From Sarcophilus harrisii (taxonomy: Eukaryota; Chordata; Mammalia; Dasyuromorphia; Dasyuridae), in assembly GCF_902635505.1 (NCBI RefSeq), contig NC_045430.1, forward strand, positions 25,097,064-25,161,063: a stretch of 64,000 nucleotides of DNA, in the 5' to 3' direction. Made by a program: the position numbers and the translations under genes. The notes under the pieces were generated by a model that searched no databases, was not told the origin of the DNA, and saw nothing but the letters and a program-made list of their open reading frames with translations. Position 1 is the stretch's first letter; every line of letters begins with the position of its first letter. Shown piece by piece: positions 22,430 through 34,371 of the stretch.

Positions 22430-23379
22430 GATTTCCAAAGCCATGGAAAATTAAAGTCTCCAGGTTCTAAGGTGTCGGGGAGGCTAACCCCTGGCAGAAA
22501 AGGGACAAATGCTAACCTGACTACAATGAAGGAGAGAAAAAAAATTCAAAAGCAAACAGAAACTTAATAAAAGAATGAATTAACATATTGGCAATCACTC
22601 TGAATCATCAAGAAAGGGTTAAAATCTTCTCAATGCCTTCTGTTGGAGAAGAGGTCATAGTACAGATGATGGAGAGAAGGGCTTCGTGCTTTTCATAGGA
22701 TAGCCTATATCTTTAATACATACAGATTGTATGTATGCGAGTCCTAGAGAAGGCTTTAGCAATAGAGATTCAACACTGGCAGATCCTAACAAGCAGAAAA
22801 TCTCCATATTTCAGCCTGTGAAAGGACATGGGAAAAATCTAGCTAGCTAAATAAGAAGAACCTTATCAACAGGTTGCCTATGAGGATGAATTTTTTACCC
22901 TTCTTGATAACCCTTCCAAAAAAGTAATGAAATCTCTGTTCTCTGTTTCAGAAAGGTGAAAGAATAGTGAAAACACATAAGAAACATGTCCATTTAAACA
23001 TATTTTACAAGGAAAAGAATTTTGGATACAGAATTGGGTCAGTTTCAGTTGCTCTGAAAAGTATGTTAGAAAATCTTTTTCCCCCCTTCACAACAATGTC
23101 AAAAGAATATGGCATTAGTAGTAGTTGAAAAATAGTGAGTAAAGAAGCAAGTGAAAACTGTTCATTTGTCACTCTTGACTTTGGGTTCTCAAGATTTAAA
23201 ATGGGGTCCTTTTCTTAATCCAGTGCATTGTAATAATTCATTATACTCTGTGGAGATGTAAGACAAGGTGACACTTTCAGGGATATAGAGATTGTCAGGA
23301 AGAGGCAATTAATTATAACATAAAAACTTTATCAGCCTCTTTCCTGTTTCTTGACAAAGGTGAAGATGAGTCTTCTCTA
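22430..23379. other. No recognised repeat or gene
   Basis: About 950 bp without a clear mobile-element signature. No ORF with protein character. Confidence 0.4.
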
Positions 23380-23690
23380 TCAGGCCCACGGATTCTCAGT
23401 ACTTGGCACATAGTAGGAGCTTAATAAATTATAAATGAATCATAAATGGGCAACTTAGATGGTAGATGAATAAAGGTGAAAATGATGACTGTAACTATCA
23501 TTTTTATACAAGTTGGACTTTCCAAGGGTGTTCTGATTTGTTCAAATACTTAACACAAAGAATCTTTATTAAGACTGAGACGAAAGAAATCCAGGTTTTA
23601 AATCCTCCCTATTTCTCCTATTGGCCATGTGACCTCTTGGAGCTCCTGGGAAATGCTCTAAAATTCTGAGCTATAGAACATCTGACCCTC
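23380..23690 (+). mobile_element. L2 3' end and MIR fragment
   Basis: 23380-23440: 'agtacttggcacatagtaggagcttaataaat'. 23570-23690: 'ccatgtgacctcttggagctcc...gaaatgctct'. Confidence 0.65.
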
Positions 23691-23869
23691 TATATATGGG
23701 CAGAGGAAAGTTTGCTCATCCTCCTCTGTTGAAGTCATAAGTTTTATTACCAGACCCATAGTTTTTAGTTATTAAGAGAATAAGATAAAATGAAATATAT
23801 ACATTGTAAAACTGAAAGAGCTATAAAATTTCAGCTCTATCATAACCAGATATGACAATTTTTAGAGCT

Positions 23870-24125
23870 TTTGTTATTCAGTTATTTTTTAGTTGTGTCC
23901 TACTTTTCATGAGTCCATTTGTGAGTTTTTTTTTTTAAATAAAGATACTTGACTTCTTGATAAAGATATATGGTTTGCCATTTCCTTCTTCAGCTCATTT
24001 TACAGATGAGGAAATTGAGGCAAACAGAGTTAAGTGACTTGCCCAGGGTGACATATTTAGTAAATGTCTGAAGCCAAATTTGAACTCATCAGCCCTCTAT
24101 CCATTTCACCATCTATCTGCCCTTT
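23870..24125 (-). mobile_element. RTE-tailed marsupial SINE
   Basis: 'ttattcagttattttttagttgtgtcctac', 'gtttgccatttccttcttcagctcattttacagatgagg', 'gtgacttgcccagggtgacat'. Confidence 0.8.
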
Positions 24126-24429
24126 CTTAAAGCTAGAATAACATCAACAATGTTTAATATGAGTTTTAATTTGCACAGATTATATCTCATCAATAATTCA
24201 AGGATCTGTAAGCTGACTGGCACAAATTCTCCCTCCACTGAGTTTGTTCACATGGGTTATTCTCCATTCTTAGAGTTCAAAATATCTCTCACTCAGCTGA
24301 TGGTCTCCAAGAGTGGATAGGGTTGTACACATTTTGGATCCCTGTAGTCAACCTAGTACCAAACATTCTAAAACTTAGCGTAACTGGTCCTTGGATGATA
24401 TACATGCATACAAAAAGAGAGAAGTTATC

Positions 24430-24870
24430 ACTGGACCTGTACTTAAATATACAGGATCATAGGTTTAGAGGTCAAAGAAATTCCAGCGACAATTTCATAC
24501 AATCCTTTCATTTTACAGATGAAGAAACTGAGGTACAGAAGAGGTGGGAGGGACTTGTGAATTATTTAGTTTAATTATCTTATTTTGCAGATAAGGAAAC
24601 TGAGATGGGCAAAATTAAGAGGTAATACAGGAAGTGATTCATAATGGTGGAATTCAAAAGTCAGAAAGACTTGAATATGAATTCTGCCTCAGCTGGGTGT
24701 CTCTGACAAGTGATTTAATCTTTCTGAGTCTCAGTGTCCATATATATAAAATGAGGATAATATATAAAATGGGGATAATACATAGCCTCTACTCCATAAT
24801 ATTAATATGAAGATTAAATGAAATAAACATCTTGCAAACCTTAAAATGCTATATTATTATTCTTATTAAA
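24430..24870 (+). mobile_element. CORE-SINE followed by MIR
   Basis: 24450-24600: 'aggatcataggtttagaggtc', 'cattttacagatgaagaaactgagg', with the 'cag.tgaggaaactgag' block again at 24585. 24640-24870: MIR with a small 'aaaatgaggataatatat' duplication. Confidence 0.75.
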
Positions 24871-25240
24871 TGACTAAAGCGTATTTTTGAGCCCAGGTTC
24901 CCCTGGTTTTAAAAAGTCCAAGTCTAGTAACCAGCTGCCATTGTAACTTGATGATGATAACAATCACAGTAGAAATGAGAATAGCAAAAACCAGCAACAA
25001 CAACACATTTATATAGAGTTTTAAGGTTTTTAGAAGCATTTTTCTCTTGACAGTTCTATAGGGGAGGCAAAAAATTCAAAGATGTTTAACTCGAGATTTT
25101 TATTTTAAAAAGATGACATCTTCACTCCTTATACATCATTGAATTTTTTATTCTTTTCCAATGTTAATTAGGAGAAAGTTTCTCAAATTTTCAAATCTTA
25201 GATAATTAATTCATTGCATACAAATGAAAAATCATGTACA

Positions 25241-25460
25241 TATAATTCATAGATAATCCTCAAAAAACTATTTTTACAATAATATGTACAATATTTTTAA
25301 CATATTTAACATGTATTGGATTACTTGTCATCTAGGGGAGGGGGTGGGGAAAGGGGGAAATTTTGGAACACAAGGTTTTGCAAGAGTCAATGTTGAAAAA
25401 TTATTCATGCGTATGTTTTGAAAATAAAAGTCTTTAATAAAGAAAAAAGAAAAAGAAAAG
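25241..25460 (+). mobile_element. L1 3' end with TSD
   Basis: 'atttaacatgtattggattac', 'tttggaacacaaggttttgcaag', 'ttttgaaaataaaagtctttaat', (gaaaa)n tail. Duplication aaaaatcatgtaca (25227-25240) and aaaagattatgtaca (25461-25475). Confidence 0.8.
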
Positions 25461-25964
25461 AAAAGATTATGTACAGAGTTTTGTTGACCTAAAAGTACTA
25501 TCTAATTTTTTGAGGGAGGGAGTTAGTTTCAGTTTTATTGGCACTGAAAACAAACATGATGTGACCTTAGACTAAACCCTCCAAGCAAAAAACAACCACA
25601 GTGACTAGATGACTTTTAAAGTCCCTTCTACATCCTTAATCTATCCTCATATGGGTTTACCGTTTTCTATCTGAAGACTCAGATTAATTAGCAATTATGG
25701 AAGAGAGACCAAGATCAGATTTTTCCCTTGTTAAGTATCTTAAATCTCAGTATCAGAATATAAGTATCAGAAAGTATGAACATTAGGCTTCTATCATGCC
25801 AGACACAAAAACTTCAGGGAGCTTTAATCTCAGGGAGCTGAGATTAAAACACTCTTGTCTCAACAAATAATTCATATTTCAAATGCAACTTACCATTAAA
25901 AACTGTGTTTCTCACAACAATCTTGCAAATTAGGTACATTTTCTAGCATTAAAAGTCCTTCACC
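25461..25964. other. No recognised repeat or gene
   Basis: Includes a short direct repeat at 25817-25846 ('agggagctttaatctcagggagctgagattaa'). Nothing else is distinctive. Confidence 0.4.
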
Positions 25965-26530
25965 CTCTGCTTCCAGCCTCCCTTTCCAGGGTAATTAACA
26001 CATTATTCCTCATTTGACCAGTCAATGTGGTCTCCTTGCTGTTCCCTGTGATGATATCCCATCTCCTACCACTATGACTTTGCTCTGGCTGAACCACATG
26101 CCTGGATTGTCATCCCTCCTCTCTTCGAACTCTTAGAATACCTAAGAGTTAGATGATCTCAGAATCTCCTCCAAAGTTCAGTTCAGACTTGAGGAGCTAA
26201 ATGAGGGCTTTCCTGGGCCCCCCAGCTTTCAGCTTCTCCTCTTGACAAGTTGTACTTAGCTGATCCATGTTCATGTTGGTTTTTAATAGAATATAAGCTC
26301 TTTAAGATATATATATATATATAAATATATGTGTGTGTATATATATATAAGCTTAAACACAAATATATAAATATAAAAAATAAATATATAAATATAATAA
26401 ATATAAACACAAAATATAAATAATAAATACTTATTAAGTATATATAATATAAATATAAGCACTTTAAGCTTTAAATTTGTCTCTCACAACTCCTGGCAGG
26501 TAGTAGAAGTTTAATAAACATTTTATAAAT
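25965..26530 (+). mobile_element. L2 3' region containing an AT microsatellite
   Basis: L2 text from 25965 ('tggtctccttgctgttccctg', 'tctgaagttcagttc'-like), 'agaatataagctctttaaga' up to 26308, then (at)n and 'aatata' runs to about 26460. The L2 end follows ('gcactttaagc...aggtagtagaagtttaataaac'). Confidence 0.7.
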
Positions 26531-26559
26531 TGGTTAGATTCTATCAATATAATTCAAAG

Positions 26560-26745
26560 GCATATTGGAAGCCAGGAAGATCTGGGTTCAAGTCTCACCA
26601 CTGATATTTATTGGGTTTAATTTTAATTTCTCAGAGACCCTGACAACTCTCTTTTAATCTCAGAGGTGTTATTAACCTGAATTCATAGATAGAGTTTCTT
26701 CACTTGGGAGTTCTTCTATCCAATTAAATTGTGACTCCAGTCCTT
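26560..26745 (+). mobile_element. MIR and MAR1-like SINE pieces
   Basis: 26560-26640 'ggaagccaggaagatctgggttcaagtctcacc'. 26650-26745 'gatagagtttcttcacttgggagttcttctatcc'. Confidence 0.6.
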
Positions 26746-27019
26746 CCCCTCACCAGTAGGACTGTTCTCATTTGAATGATGAGGAAATAGAGATTTCGTT
26801 ATGTTACATTGGAATTTAGACCAAGATTTCCTAATGCATGTACCTTCTACCCCTCTCAGATTGAGGAGCATATTGCCTCTCAGATGAGAAAATAGTGACA
26901 ACTGCCTATTTTATCTGCTTTATATTATTGGCAAGTTGCATTTATTAATTACCCACATGAGTATGACAAGTTCCAGCCTCTTTGAATTTGTCAGATAGTA
27001 CAGGATCCTAGAAATTTCA

Positions 27020-27340
27020 GTTTGGAAGGAATCATTCAGTCCTACTCATAATTACAGAAAAAAACCACCAAGAACATGTGGGAAATGATTATCCTGTCTC
27101 TGTTGGAAGACCTCCAATAACAGGGAACTTATCACTTCCCAAAGGAGTCCATTCCACTTTTGGACAGCTCCCAGTGTTAGGAAGCTTGAGCTGATATAAA
27201 ACATGGCAACTTCTACCCCATGGCTCTTGGTTCTATCTTTAGGTCACTTCTCAGAAAAAGTCTAATCCTCCTTCCAAAGTCCCTTTCAAAGACTTACATA
27301 GGACACAAGAAAGCAGGAATATTCCCCCCTTCCTTCCTTG
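27020..27340 (+). mobile_element. CR1/L3-like LINE 3' fragment
   Basis: 'ggaagacctccaataacagggaacttatcacttccc', 'attccacttttggacagctcccagtgttaggaagc', 'cttctaccccatggctcttggttctatc' match an old CR1/L3-type repeat block known from mammals. Confidence 0.55.
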
Positions 27341-27367
27341 TATCTTTCAGCTAAAGGAAAACAAAGG

Positions 27368-27540
27368 AAGGGCTGCTTAGGTGGTGCAGCAGATAAAATA
27401 CCAGCCCTGAAGTCAGAAGGACCCAAGCTCAAATCCCAACTCAGTCACTTATTAGTTGTATGATCCTGGGCTAGAAATCTAATCCTGGTTGTTCCAAAAC
27501 AAAGAAACTATAAATAATAAAATAAAACAAAAAATAAATA
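27368..27540 (+). mobile_element. WSINE1-like SINE
   Basis: 'gggctgcttaggtggtgcagcagat', 'accagccctgaagtcagaaggaccc', 'gtatgatcctgggc', with an A-rich (ataaa)n tail. Confidence 0.8.
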
Positions 27541-27774
27541 TAAAGAACGGAAGGAAAAAGGAAAGTGCTAAGGGACAACGGGAGAAATCTCAACTACTCC
27601 CAGTCTAGTTGTTCTTCTAATGTCCACCAACTATTCAAGAGGGAGACCTGAGAGCTTTACACTTCATAGTCAAAGGTAGACTTTTTCATACAAGCAGGAT
27701 AAAACTGAATTCAAAGGTAATCCATTAATATCTGCTTTCTAAAGGAAATATCAACTGAAATGATAGCTCTTTAG

Positions 27775-28015
27775 AGTTTGCAGAACACTTTATATACCAT
27801 ATATATTTACATTGTTTGATCCTCATAAAAATTCACTGAGATAGGTATTATTATTATTAATCCTGATTTTACAAATGAAAAACTGGAACACAGAGACAAA
27901 TTAAATGACTTGCCCAGTCACACAGCTAGCAAGTACCTAAATCAGGATTTGAACTCAGGACTCTCCCAATTCCAATTCTTGTGCTCCGTCTATTACTCTA
28001 CCTAATTGCCTAAAA
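27775..28015 (+). mobile_element. THER1/MIR-like SINE
   Basis: 'ttgtttgatcctcataaaaattcactgagataggtattatt', 'aaatgacttgcccagtcacacagctagcaag', 'ctctacctaattgcc'. Confidence 0.85.
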
Positions 28016-28889
28016 CCTATTCCTTTTTCTCTAGATCATATGCCTTCCTCTTATTCCTGTTAATCTTTTATATTTAAATGTTTCCCTTGGTTTCCTGGTT
28101 TCATGAACTACATCCAGTCCAAGGCAAGGGTCTGCCTAAACTTTTGTTTTCCCATCAGCCATCAGAGTCTCAAATGTGACACCTTTACAATAATATTGAG
28201 TGGCAGTGATGGGTAGTGGTTAGAGAGAGCCTCAGAATCAAACAGTACTCATGCCATAAGATAGTTTTCTTGACTGATGAAAATGAGAGCTTGATAGTGT
28301 GGATAAACAATTACTTTCTTAAAGAGCAGTACGTGAAAACACAACTTCCCTGTGATTTTTTTTTGTTAGCTTTAACTTTTTAAAAATTAACAGGCATTTC
28401 TTTTCTCTCCCTCCTTCTTTGTCCCTTCCTCAAATTGAAAAAGAAAAACCAAATTTTTGTAATAAGCATATAAAGTTAAGCAAAAAACATTTCTCACATT
28501 GGCCATGTTTAAAAATTTATTTCTCATCATTCACCCTCTATCATGTCTCTGAGAGGAGGCATGTAATATATTTCATCAGTAGTCTACCTCAGGTACAGGC
28601 TTCCATTGGGAAGCTTCCAATCCCACATTAATTGAAAGAATTCCATATACTAATGAAATCTTAAGTCCAGATCACAAAAATTAAAAGTATTATTATATTA
28701 TTTATATAAAACATTATTATTAACATATTAATAATTATATAATTTTATATCAATTATTAATTACTTATCACTAATATAATTAATTCATTGATATATAATG
28801 TATAATTATGTGAAATGGTATACAAAATTGTGTGACAATAAATAATATAATGATATTAGTTTTAATAATTAATATTTTAATAACAACAT
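28016..28889. other. Unassigned, AT-rich in the right part
   Basis: 28681-28889 is a (ta/tta)-rich low-complexity run. 28016-28680 has no recognised repeat or gene. Confidence 0.5.
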
Positions 28890-29130
28890 AGAAGCCCAGT
28901 AGAAAGAGTACAGGATTTGGAATCAGGAAGACCCAACTACAAACCTGCTGTGGACACTTAATAGCTGTGTGACGTATGGTAAATCACATACTTTCTCTGT
29001 GTCTCAGTTGTTTTTCCTATAAAATAAGGATAAGAGTAATATCTATTTAACAGAGTTTCTTTGAGGATCAAAGAAGATAAGATATATTAAGATTTATGAA
29101 ATCCTGAAAGCATTAGTTATTGTTATGTTC
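28890..29130 (+). mobile_element. MIR SINE
   Basis: 'gcccagtagaaagagtacaggatttggaatcaggaagac', 'cttaatagctgtgtgacgtatgg', 'aataaggataagagtaatatct'. Confidence 0.8.
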
Positions 29131-29151
29131 CTTATGTATGAGTTATAAAGC

Positions 29152-29353
29152 CTTGAACTCAGAAGGACTTCATGGTAAGTAATTAGCATAACTATTATCA
29201 TCATCTTGATAATTGTTGTTGTTTCTCCTTTGTTAAAGCCTTAAAAAGGACTTTAAAAATCAAATAAGCCTCAAACTCAGAACAATCATGGCAATTAATT
29301 AGATAACTATTATTGTCATCTTGGTGATTGTTGTTGTGTTTCCTTCATTTGTC
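29152..29353 (+). repeat. Diverged direct duplication, spacing about 119 bp
   Basis: 29152-29234 and 29271-29353 both run 'aactcagaa...atgg..aattaatta...aactattat..tcatctt...attgttgttgt'. The spacer includes 'aaggactttaaaaatcaaataag', an L1 ORF1-like phrase. Confidence 0.6.
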
Positions 29354-29389
29354 ATCAGGGAGGTAATGCTATGACATCTTGGTGATAAG

Positions 29390-29640
29390 GACTAAACCAA
29401 AGGCTTCATTGGTATAAGGAACTCCCAGGGAAGGAAATTCCATCTATTAATATAGATCATCACTCTTTTTCTGCAGCTTATTGTCATATCCTATTGAGAA
29501 GCTTAAATGATTTGTTCCAGGTCCCATAGACAGTATATATATCAGACATATTGTGATTACTTGTGTTCTATCATATTTCATTTTGTTAACTATTTCAATT
29601 ACATAGTGGGGCATGCTAGGGCATGTTTGACAACTCTCTT
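29390..29640 (-). mobile_element. MAR1-like SINE
   Basis: 'ttcattggtataaggaactcccagggaaggaaattcc', 'gatttgttccaggtcccatagacag'. Confidence 0.7.
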
Positions 29641-29649
29641 TTAGACTGG

Positions 29650-29868
29650 CAGTTCTCAAATATATTAATCTCAGGACCCTTGTACAGTTTTACAATTATT
29701 GAGAATGCCACTCTCCCCTAGAGCTTCTGTTAATATAGATATCTATCAGTATTTATCATTTTGAAAAAAACACATTTTATTATAATTATTAAAATAATGT
29801 TGATCCCATAGACCTGAAAGGGTCTTGGGGAATTTCAGGGATCCTCTGAATTTCTGCTTTGGAACTTT
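29650..29868 (+). mobile_element. hAT-Charlie-type miniature transposon
   Basis: 'cagttctcaaatatattaatctcaggacccttgtacagtt', then 'acctgaaagggtcttggggaatttcaggga', ending 'ctttggaact'. Related to 37307-37508. No clear TSD. Confidence 0.65.
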
Positions 29869-29869
29869 C

Positions 29870-30244
29870 TATTCTTTGATTACCTGTAGTATTTGAGAGC
29901 CACATCTCACCTCTTTTTCTCTTGATAATCACTTTTTCTTACTGACTTTGTCATATCAAGCTTCTTCTTTTTTCCTTCCTCTTGATCCCTTCTCTCCTTT
30001 CCTTGTGCCTTGGTGCTCATTTTCCCTCTTACTCCCTCCAATTCAAGCTATGCTTCTTTGGATTATCTTCAAATTCCGAATTTCTCTTTCTTCAAACTCA
30101 GTCTCTGGGTGCTTTGTTTTGTTTTTTAATAATGCCAAACCCTGCATATTTTATTTTACAATTTATTTCTCTTTATCTTAACTTCTTATTTCTTCTTTTC
30201 TCTTCCCTTTTCCCCTTATATTTGATAGATATAAAAATAATTCA
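29870..30244. other. No recognised repeat or gene
   Basis: Pyrimidine-rich. Two overlapping frames (29948-30260) are Phe/Leu/Ser rich, as expected from composition. Confidence 0.4.
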
Positions 30245-30876
30245 TGGAAGTGAATTTTAGAGCGGCAGAAACAGTAAAAGTCAGCGTAAAGCAGTCACTG
30301 AGCCTAAAACAACTTGAGGACACATTAGGTAAGATCTGATCTCCAGCAAACCATAGGGGCAGCCTCAGCTTCTGAAATTTTCACCCTCATGAACTGTGTG
30401 AGTTGAGGCAGGGGATCTTTCCTCTTGTCCTGGACTAGAGATCCAGATACTGACCAGATACAGACCAGTTAGTGGCTGCAGGGGAGGAGGAGCAAGCACA
30501 TCTATGAATGTGGTCTCAGAGGTGGACCTTGCGGGTTGGGGTCACTCCCAAGAGAGCAGAGTCCCTGGTTTCTGTTTCTGGGCACAAGAGGAAACTGATA
30601 CTTGTAGTCACAAGGACTGCTAGAAGCAAGAACATTTGTGGTGGAAGTGGTGCTAGGGTCCCTGGCTTTGGTTCAGAAGCAGAAAAAAATGACCAAGGTA
30701 TGAGCTAGAGAAGTAGTGACCACATTCAACTTTGAATTTACAACATTAAAAAAACCAAGAGGTCAAATGTCCCCAGAGTTCAAAAACCAGCAAAATGAGA
30801 AAATCCTAAAGCCTCAGACATTATTCCTCATATCCTGGGAGTACAGTCTGACCCTAACATAAAGTTAACAGCCAAG

Positions 30877-31612
30877 AAATGAGTAAATAACAGAGAAAGA
30901 ACACAACTGTAGGTAGTTACTAAGTGATAGAGAAGATCAGTGTTTAAATGCAGGAGAAGAAAGACAGTAAAGTCAACCCAGCTATTTGTAAAGCTTCAAA
31001 GAAATATGTAAAATGGTCAGAAGTCTAAAAAGAGCTATTGGAAAGCCTTTAAAAGAACTTTAAAAATCAAATAAGAGAGGCTGAAGAAAAATAAGGGGAA
31101 AAATTAAATGATTGCAGGAAAACCAGGAAAGTTAAGAAAAGAAAAAAACTTACAAAAGAAATAATTCCTTAAAAATTAGAATTGGGCAAGAGAAAGCTAA
31201 TGATTTCAGAAGACATTAAGAAATAATAAAGTAAAATCAAAGCAACTGACCAGGAAAACATTGTTGGACTATGTGAAAGTTATGATAAAAATCATAAAGA
31301 GTTTATACTGTATACTTCAAAAAATTATTAAAGAAAATTGCCCTGAAGTTTTAAAACTAGAAGTAAAAATAAAAATTGAAAAAAAATCTACTTACACTGC
31401 CTGAAAAAGATCACAACCTGAAAACTCATAGGAACATTAAGGCTAAGTTTCAAAGCTCCTGGGTCAAGAAGAAAATATTATAAACAACTGGAAAAAAAAT
31501 GTAAATGTTATAGAGCTGAGTTGCAGTTTCTACATTAAAAGATTGAAGGGCATGTTATATAGTACTCTAATGAGCAAAGAAGCTAGGTTTGCCACCAAGA
31601 ATAATCTGCCCC
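30877..31612 (+). pseudogene. L1 ORF1 remnant (coiled coil / RNA-binding region)
   Basis: Lys/Glu-rich codons typical of the L1 ORF1 coiled coil ('gaactttaaaaatcaaataagagaggctgaag'), then 'ttattaaagaaaattgccctgaagtt', the counterpart of human L1 ORF1 'DIIQENFPNL'. Several stops and frame changes. The last part resumes at 32862 after the nested insertion. Confidence 0.65.
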
Positions 31613-32861
31613 AAGCATCATATGTAATGGGGATAAACTGGAACCATTCCCAATAAGATCAGAGGTGAAACAAGATTGCCCACTATCACCATTACTATTC
31701 AATATTGTGTTAGAAATGCTACCTATGCAAGAAACTGGGAAAACATTTTTACGGTCAAAGGTTCTGATAAAGGCCTCATTTCCAAAATATAAAGAGAATT
31801 GATTGTAATTTATAAGAAATCAAGCCATTCTCCAATTGATAAATGCTCAAAGGCTATTAACAGACAATTTTCAGATGAAGAAATTGAAATTATTTCTAGT
31901 CATATGAAAAGGTGCTCCAAATTACCATTGATCAGAGATATTCAAATTAAGACAACTCTGAGATACCACTACACACCAGTCAGATTGGCTAAAATGACAG
32001 GAAAAGATAATGATAAATGTTGGAGGGGATGTGGGAAAACTGGAACATTGATACGATGTTGGTGGAACTGTGAACGGATCCAAGAAGAGTAATTTGGAAT
32101 TATGCTCAAAATGTTATCAAACTGTGCATACCCTTTGATCCAACAGTGTTTCTACTGGGCTTATATCCCAAAGAGATCTTAAAGGAGGAAAAGGGACCCA
32201 CATGTGCAAAAATGTTTGTGGCAGCCCTTTTTGTAGTAGCAAGAAACTGGAAACTGTATGGATGCCCATCAATTGGAGAATGACTGAATAAATTATGGCA
32301 TATGAATGTTATAGAATATTATTGTTCTGTAAGAAATGACCAGCAGGATGATTTCAGAGAAGCCTGGAGAGACTTACATGAACTGATGCTGAGTGAAATG
32401 AGCAGAACCAAGAGATCATTATACAAGAATATACAATGATCAATTCTGATAGATGTGGCTCTCATCAACAATAAGGTGATTCAAACCAGTCCAACTATTC
32501 AGTGATCAAGAGAGCCATCTATACCCAGAGAGAGGACTGTGATCCACTGAGTATAGATCACCACATAGAATTTTCACTCTTTCTGTTGTTTACTTGCATT
32601 TTTTCTTTCTCAGGTTTTTTTTTTCTTCTTGATCCTATTTTTCTTGTGCAGCAAGATAACTGAATAATATGTATATATATATATTGGAGTTAACATATAT
32701 TTTAACATATTTAATATGTATTGGACTACCTGCCATTTAGGGGAGGGAGTGAGGAGAAGGAGGAGAAAATTTGGAACAGAAGGTTTTGTAATAGTCAATG
32801 ATGAAAAATTACCCATGCAATATGTTTTATAAATAAAAGCGTTAATAAAAAAAATTGAAAA
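31613..32861 (+). mobile_element. Nested L1 insertion with TSD and internal deletion
   Basis: Flanked by aagaataatctgccc (31597-31612) and aagaataacctactc (32862-32876), where the host element resumes. Begins in reverse transcriptase ([14 protein letters not shown], from about 31675). It jumps near 31740 to the ORF2 C-terminus, then the 3' UTR ('ggagggagtgaggagaagg', 'aaataaaagcgttaataaaa'). The segment between RT and C-terminus is deleted. Confidence 0.9.
31799..32092 (+). pseudogene. L1 ORF2 C-terminal remnant
   Basis: 97 open codons: YKKSSHSPIDKCSKAINRQF, then SHMKRCSKLPLIRDIQIKTT, LRYHYTPVRLAKM and CWRGCGKTGTLIRCWWNC. This is the conserved C-terminal cysteine-rich domain of L1 ORF2 (human: HMKKCSSSLAIREMQIKTT..., CWRGCGEIGTLVHCWW). 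The Cys/His spacing looks kept. The frame stops at 32090-32092, short of the usual end. The start Met is not a true start. Confidence 0.9.
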
Positions 32862-34231
32862 AAGAATAACCTACTCAACAAAGCTAAGTATAATCCTGCT
32901 AGAGAAAAAATTTAATTTAGTGGATTAAAGGACTTCCAGGTATTCTTGAAAAAAAAAACATAAGTGACCAAAATTTTTGACTTCAAAAATCAGGAGGAAG
33001 AAAAAAAAAAGTAAACACAAAACACTAATCATGAAAAATTTAATAAACTCTTTATTACTTATTTGAGAAAATGTTATTTGTAACGCTTTAAAATATTATC
33101 ATTACTAGGGTAGTTTGAGAGAGTATATATAGATAGAAGACTCAAGGTTGAGTTGATTAGGATAGGATGATTCTAAAAAATAAAATTGGGTAGGGAGAGG
33201 TAAAAAGAAAGCAAATTATTCATACAAAAGAGGTTTGAATAGAAGAATTATTACAATGGAGAGCAAGAGTGAGTGGAAGGTTGGTAATGTGAGAATCTTA
33301 TTCTCCTCAGAACTAGATTGAAGAGGGAATAAGTTATACTTCTCATTGGGTATAAAAGTTTTTTTATTAAACTTATAGAAAAATAGGAAGGCAAGGGGAT
33401 GAGATAAAGAAGGGATTTTTAGAAAGATGTGTGGATTAGGGACGCAGTAGAGGGATAGGGTAAACAAGAGGGATAGGAAAAGGATAAACAGTGAGGAAAA
33501 AATAAGATAGTGGGAAATATTCAAATAGTAATTATACCTTTGGATATGAATTGTATAAACATCCATTAAAACATATAGTATAATGGATCAAAACCAGAAC
33601 CCAACAATAAGTTGTTTGTAAAGAACAAATTTTAAAATGAGAAACAAAAAATAAAAGGCTAGAGTAGAATTTATTATGCTTCAGCTGATATAAAAAAGCT
33701 GGGATAGCAATCATGATCTCAGACAAAGTTAAAGCTATAACAGATTTCATTAAGAAATAAACAAGGAAACTACATTTTGTTAAATGGTACCATAAAGAAT
33801 GAAATATTATCAATACTACACATATATGTACCAAATGCTATAATGTCCACATTTTTAAAGAAAAGGTCAATTAGTTAATTATAGGTAGAAATAAATAGCA
33901 AAAGTATAATAGTATAGAATTTCAACTTTGCTCTCTCATAATTATTTAAATCTAATTTAAAAATACATAAGAAAGGGAACAAGGAAATGAAAAAGGATCT
34001 TAAATAAGCTAGATATGATAAATATCTGAATGGGGAAAAAAGAGGAATATACCTATTTCATAATGGTTCATTGACTATATACTAAACTATAACATCTTTT
34101 TACTTAAATGCAGAAAAGCAGAAATATTAAATGAATCCTTTTCAGATCATAATGAACTATCAAAATTATATTTAATAAAGAACAATGGAAGCACAGATTA
34201 AAAATTAATCAGAGATTTTATAACACAATCT

Positions 34232-34371
34232 TTTTTTTGTTTTTTTTATTATAACTTTTTATTGACAGAACATATTCATGGGTAATTTTTTACAACATTA
34301 TCCCTTGCACTCACTTCTGTTCCGACTTTTCCCTTCCCTCCCTCTACCTCCTCCCCTAGATGGCAGGCAGT
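34232..34371 (-). mobile_element. Short L1 3' tail, minus strand, nested
   Basis: Reverse complement reads 'ctgccatctaggggagg', 'ggaacagaagtgagtgcaagg', 'gtcaataaaaagttataataaaa'. Duplication: tttataacacaatct (34217-34231) and tttataacccaatct (34373-34387). Same tail as at 13016-13176. Confidence 0.85.
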
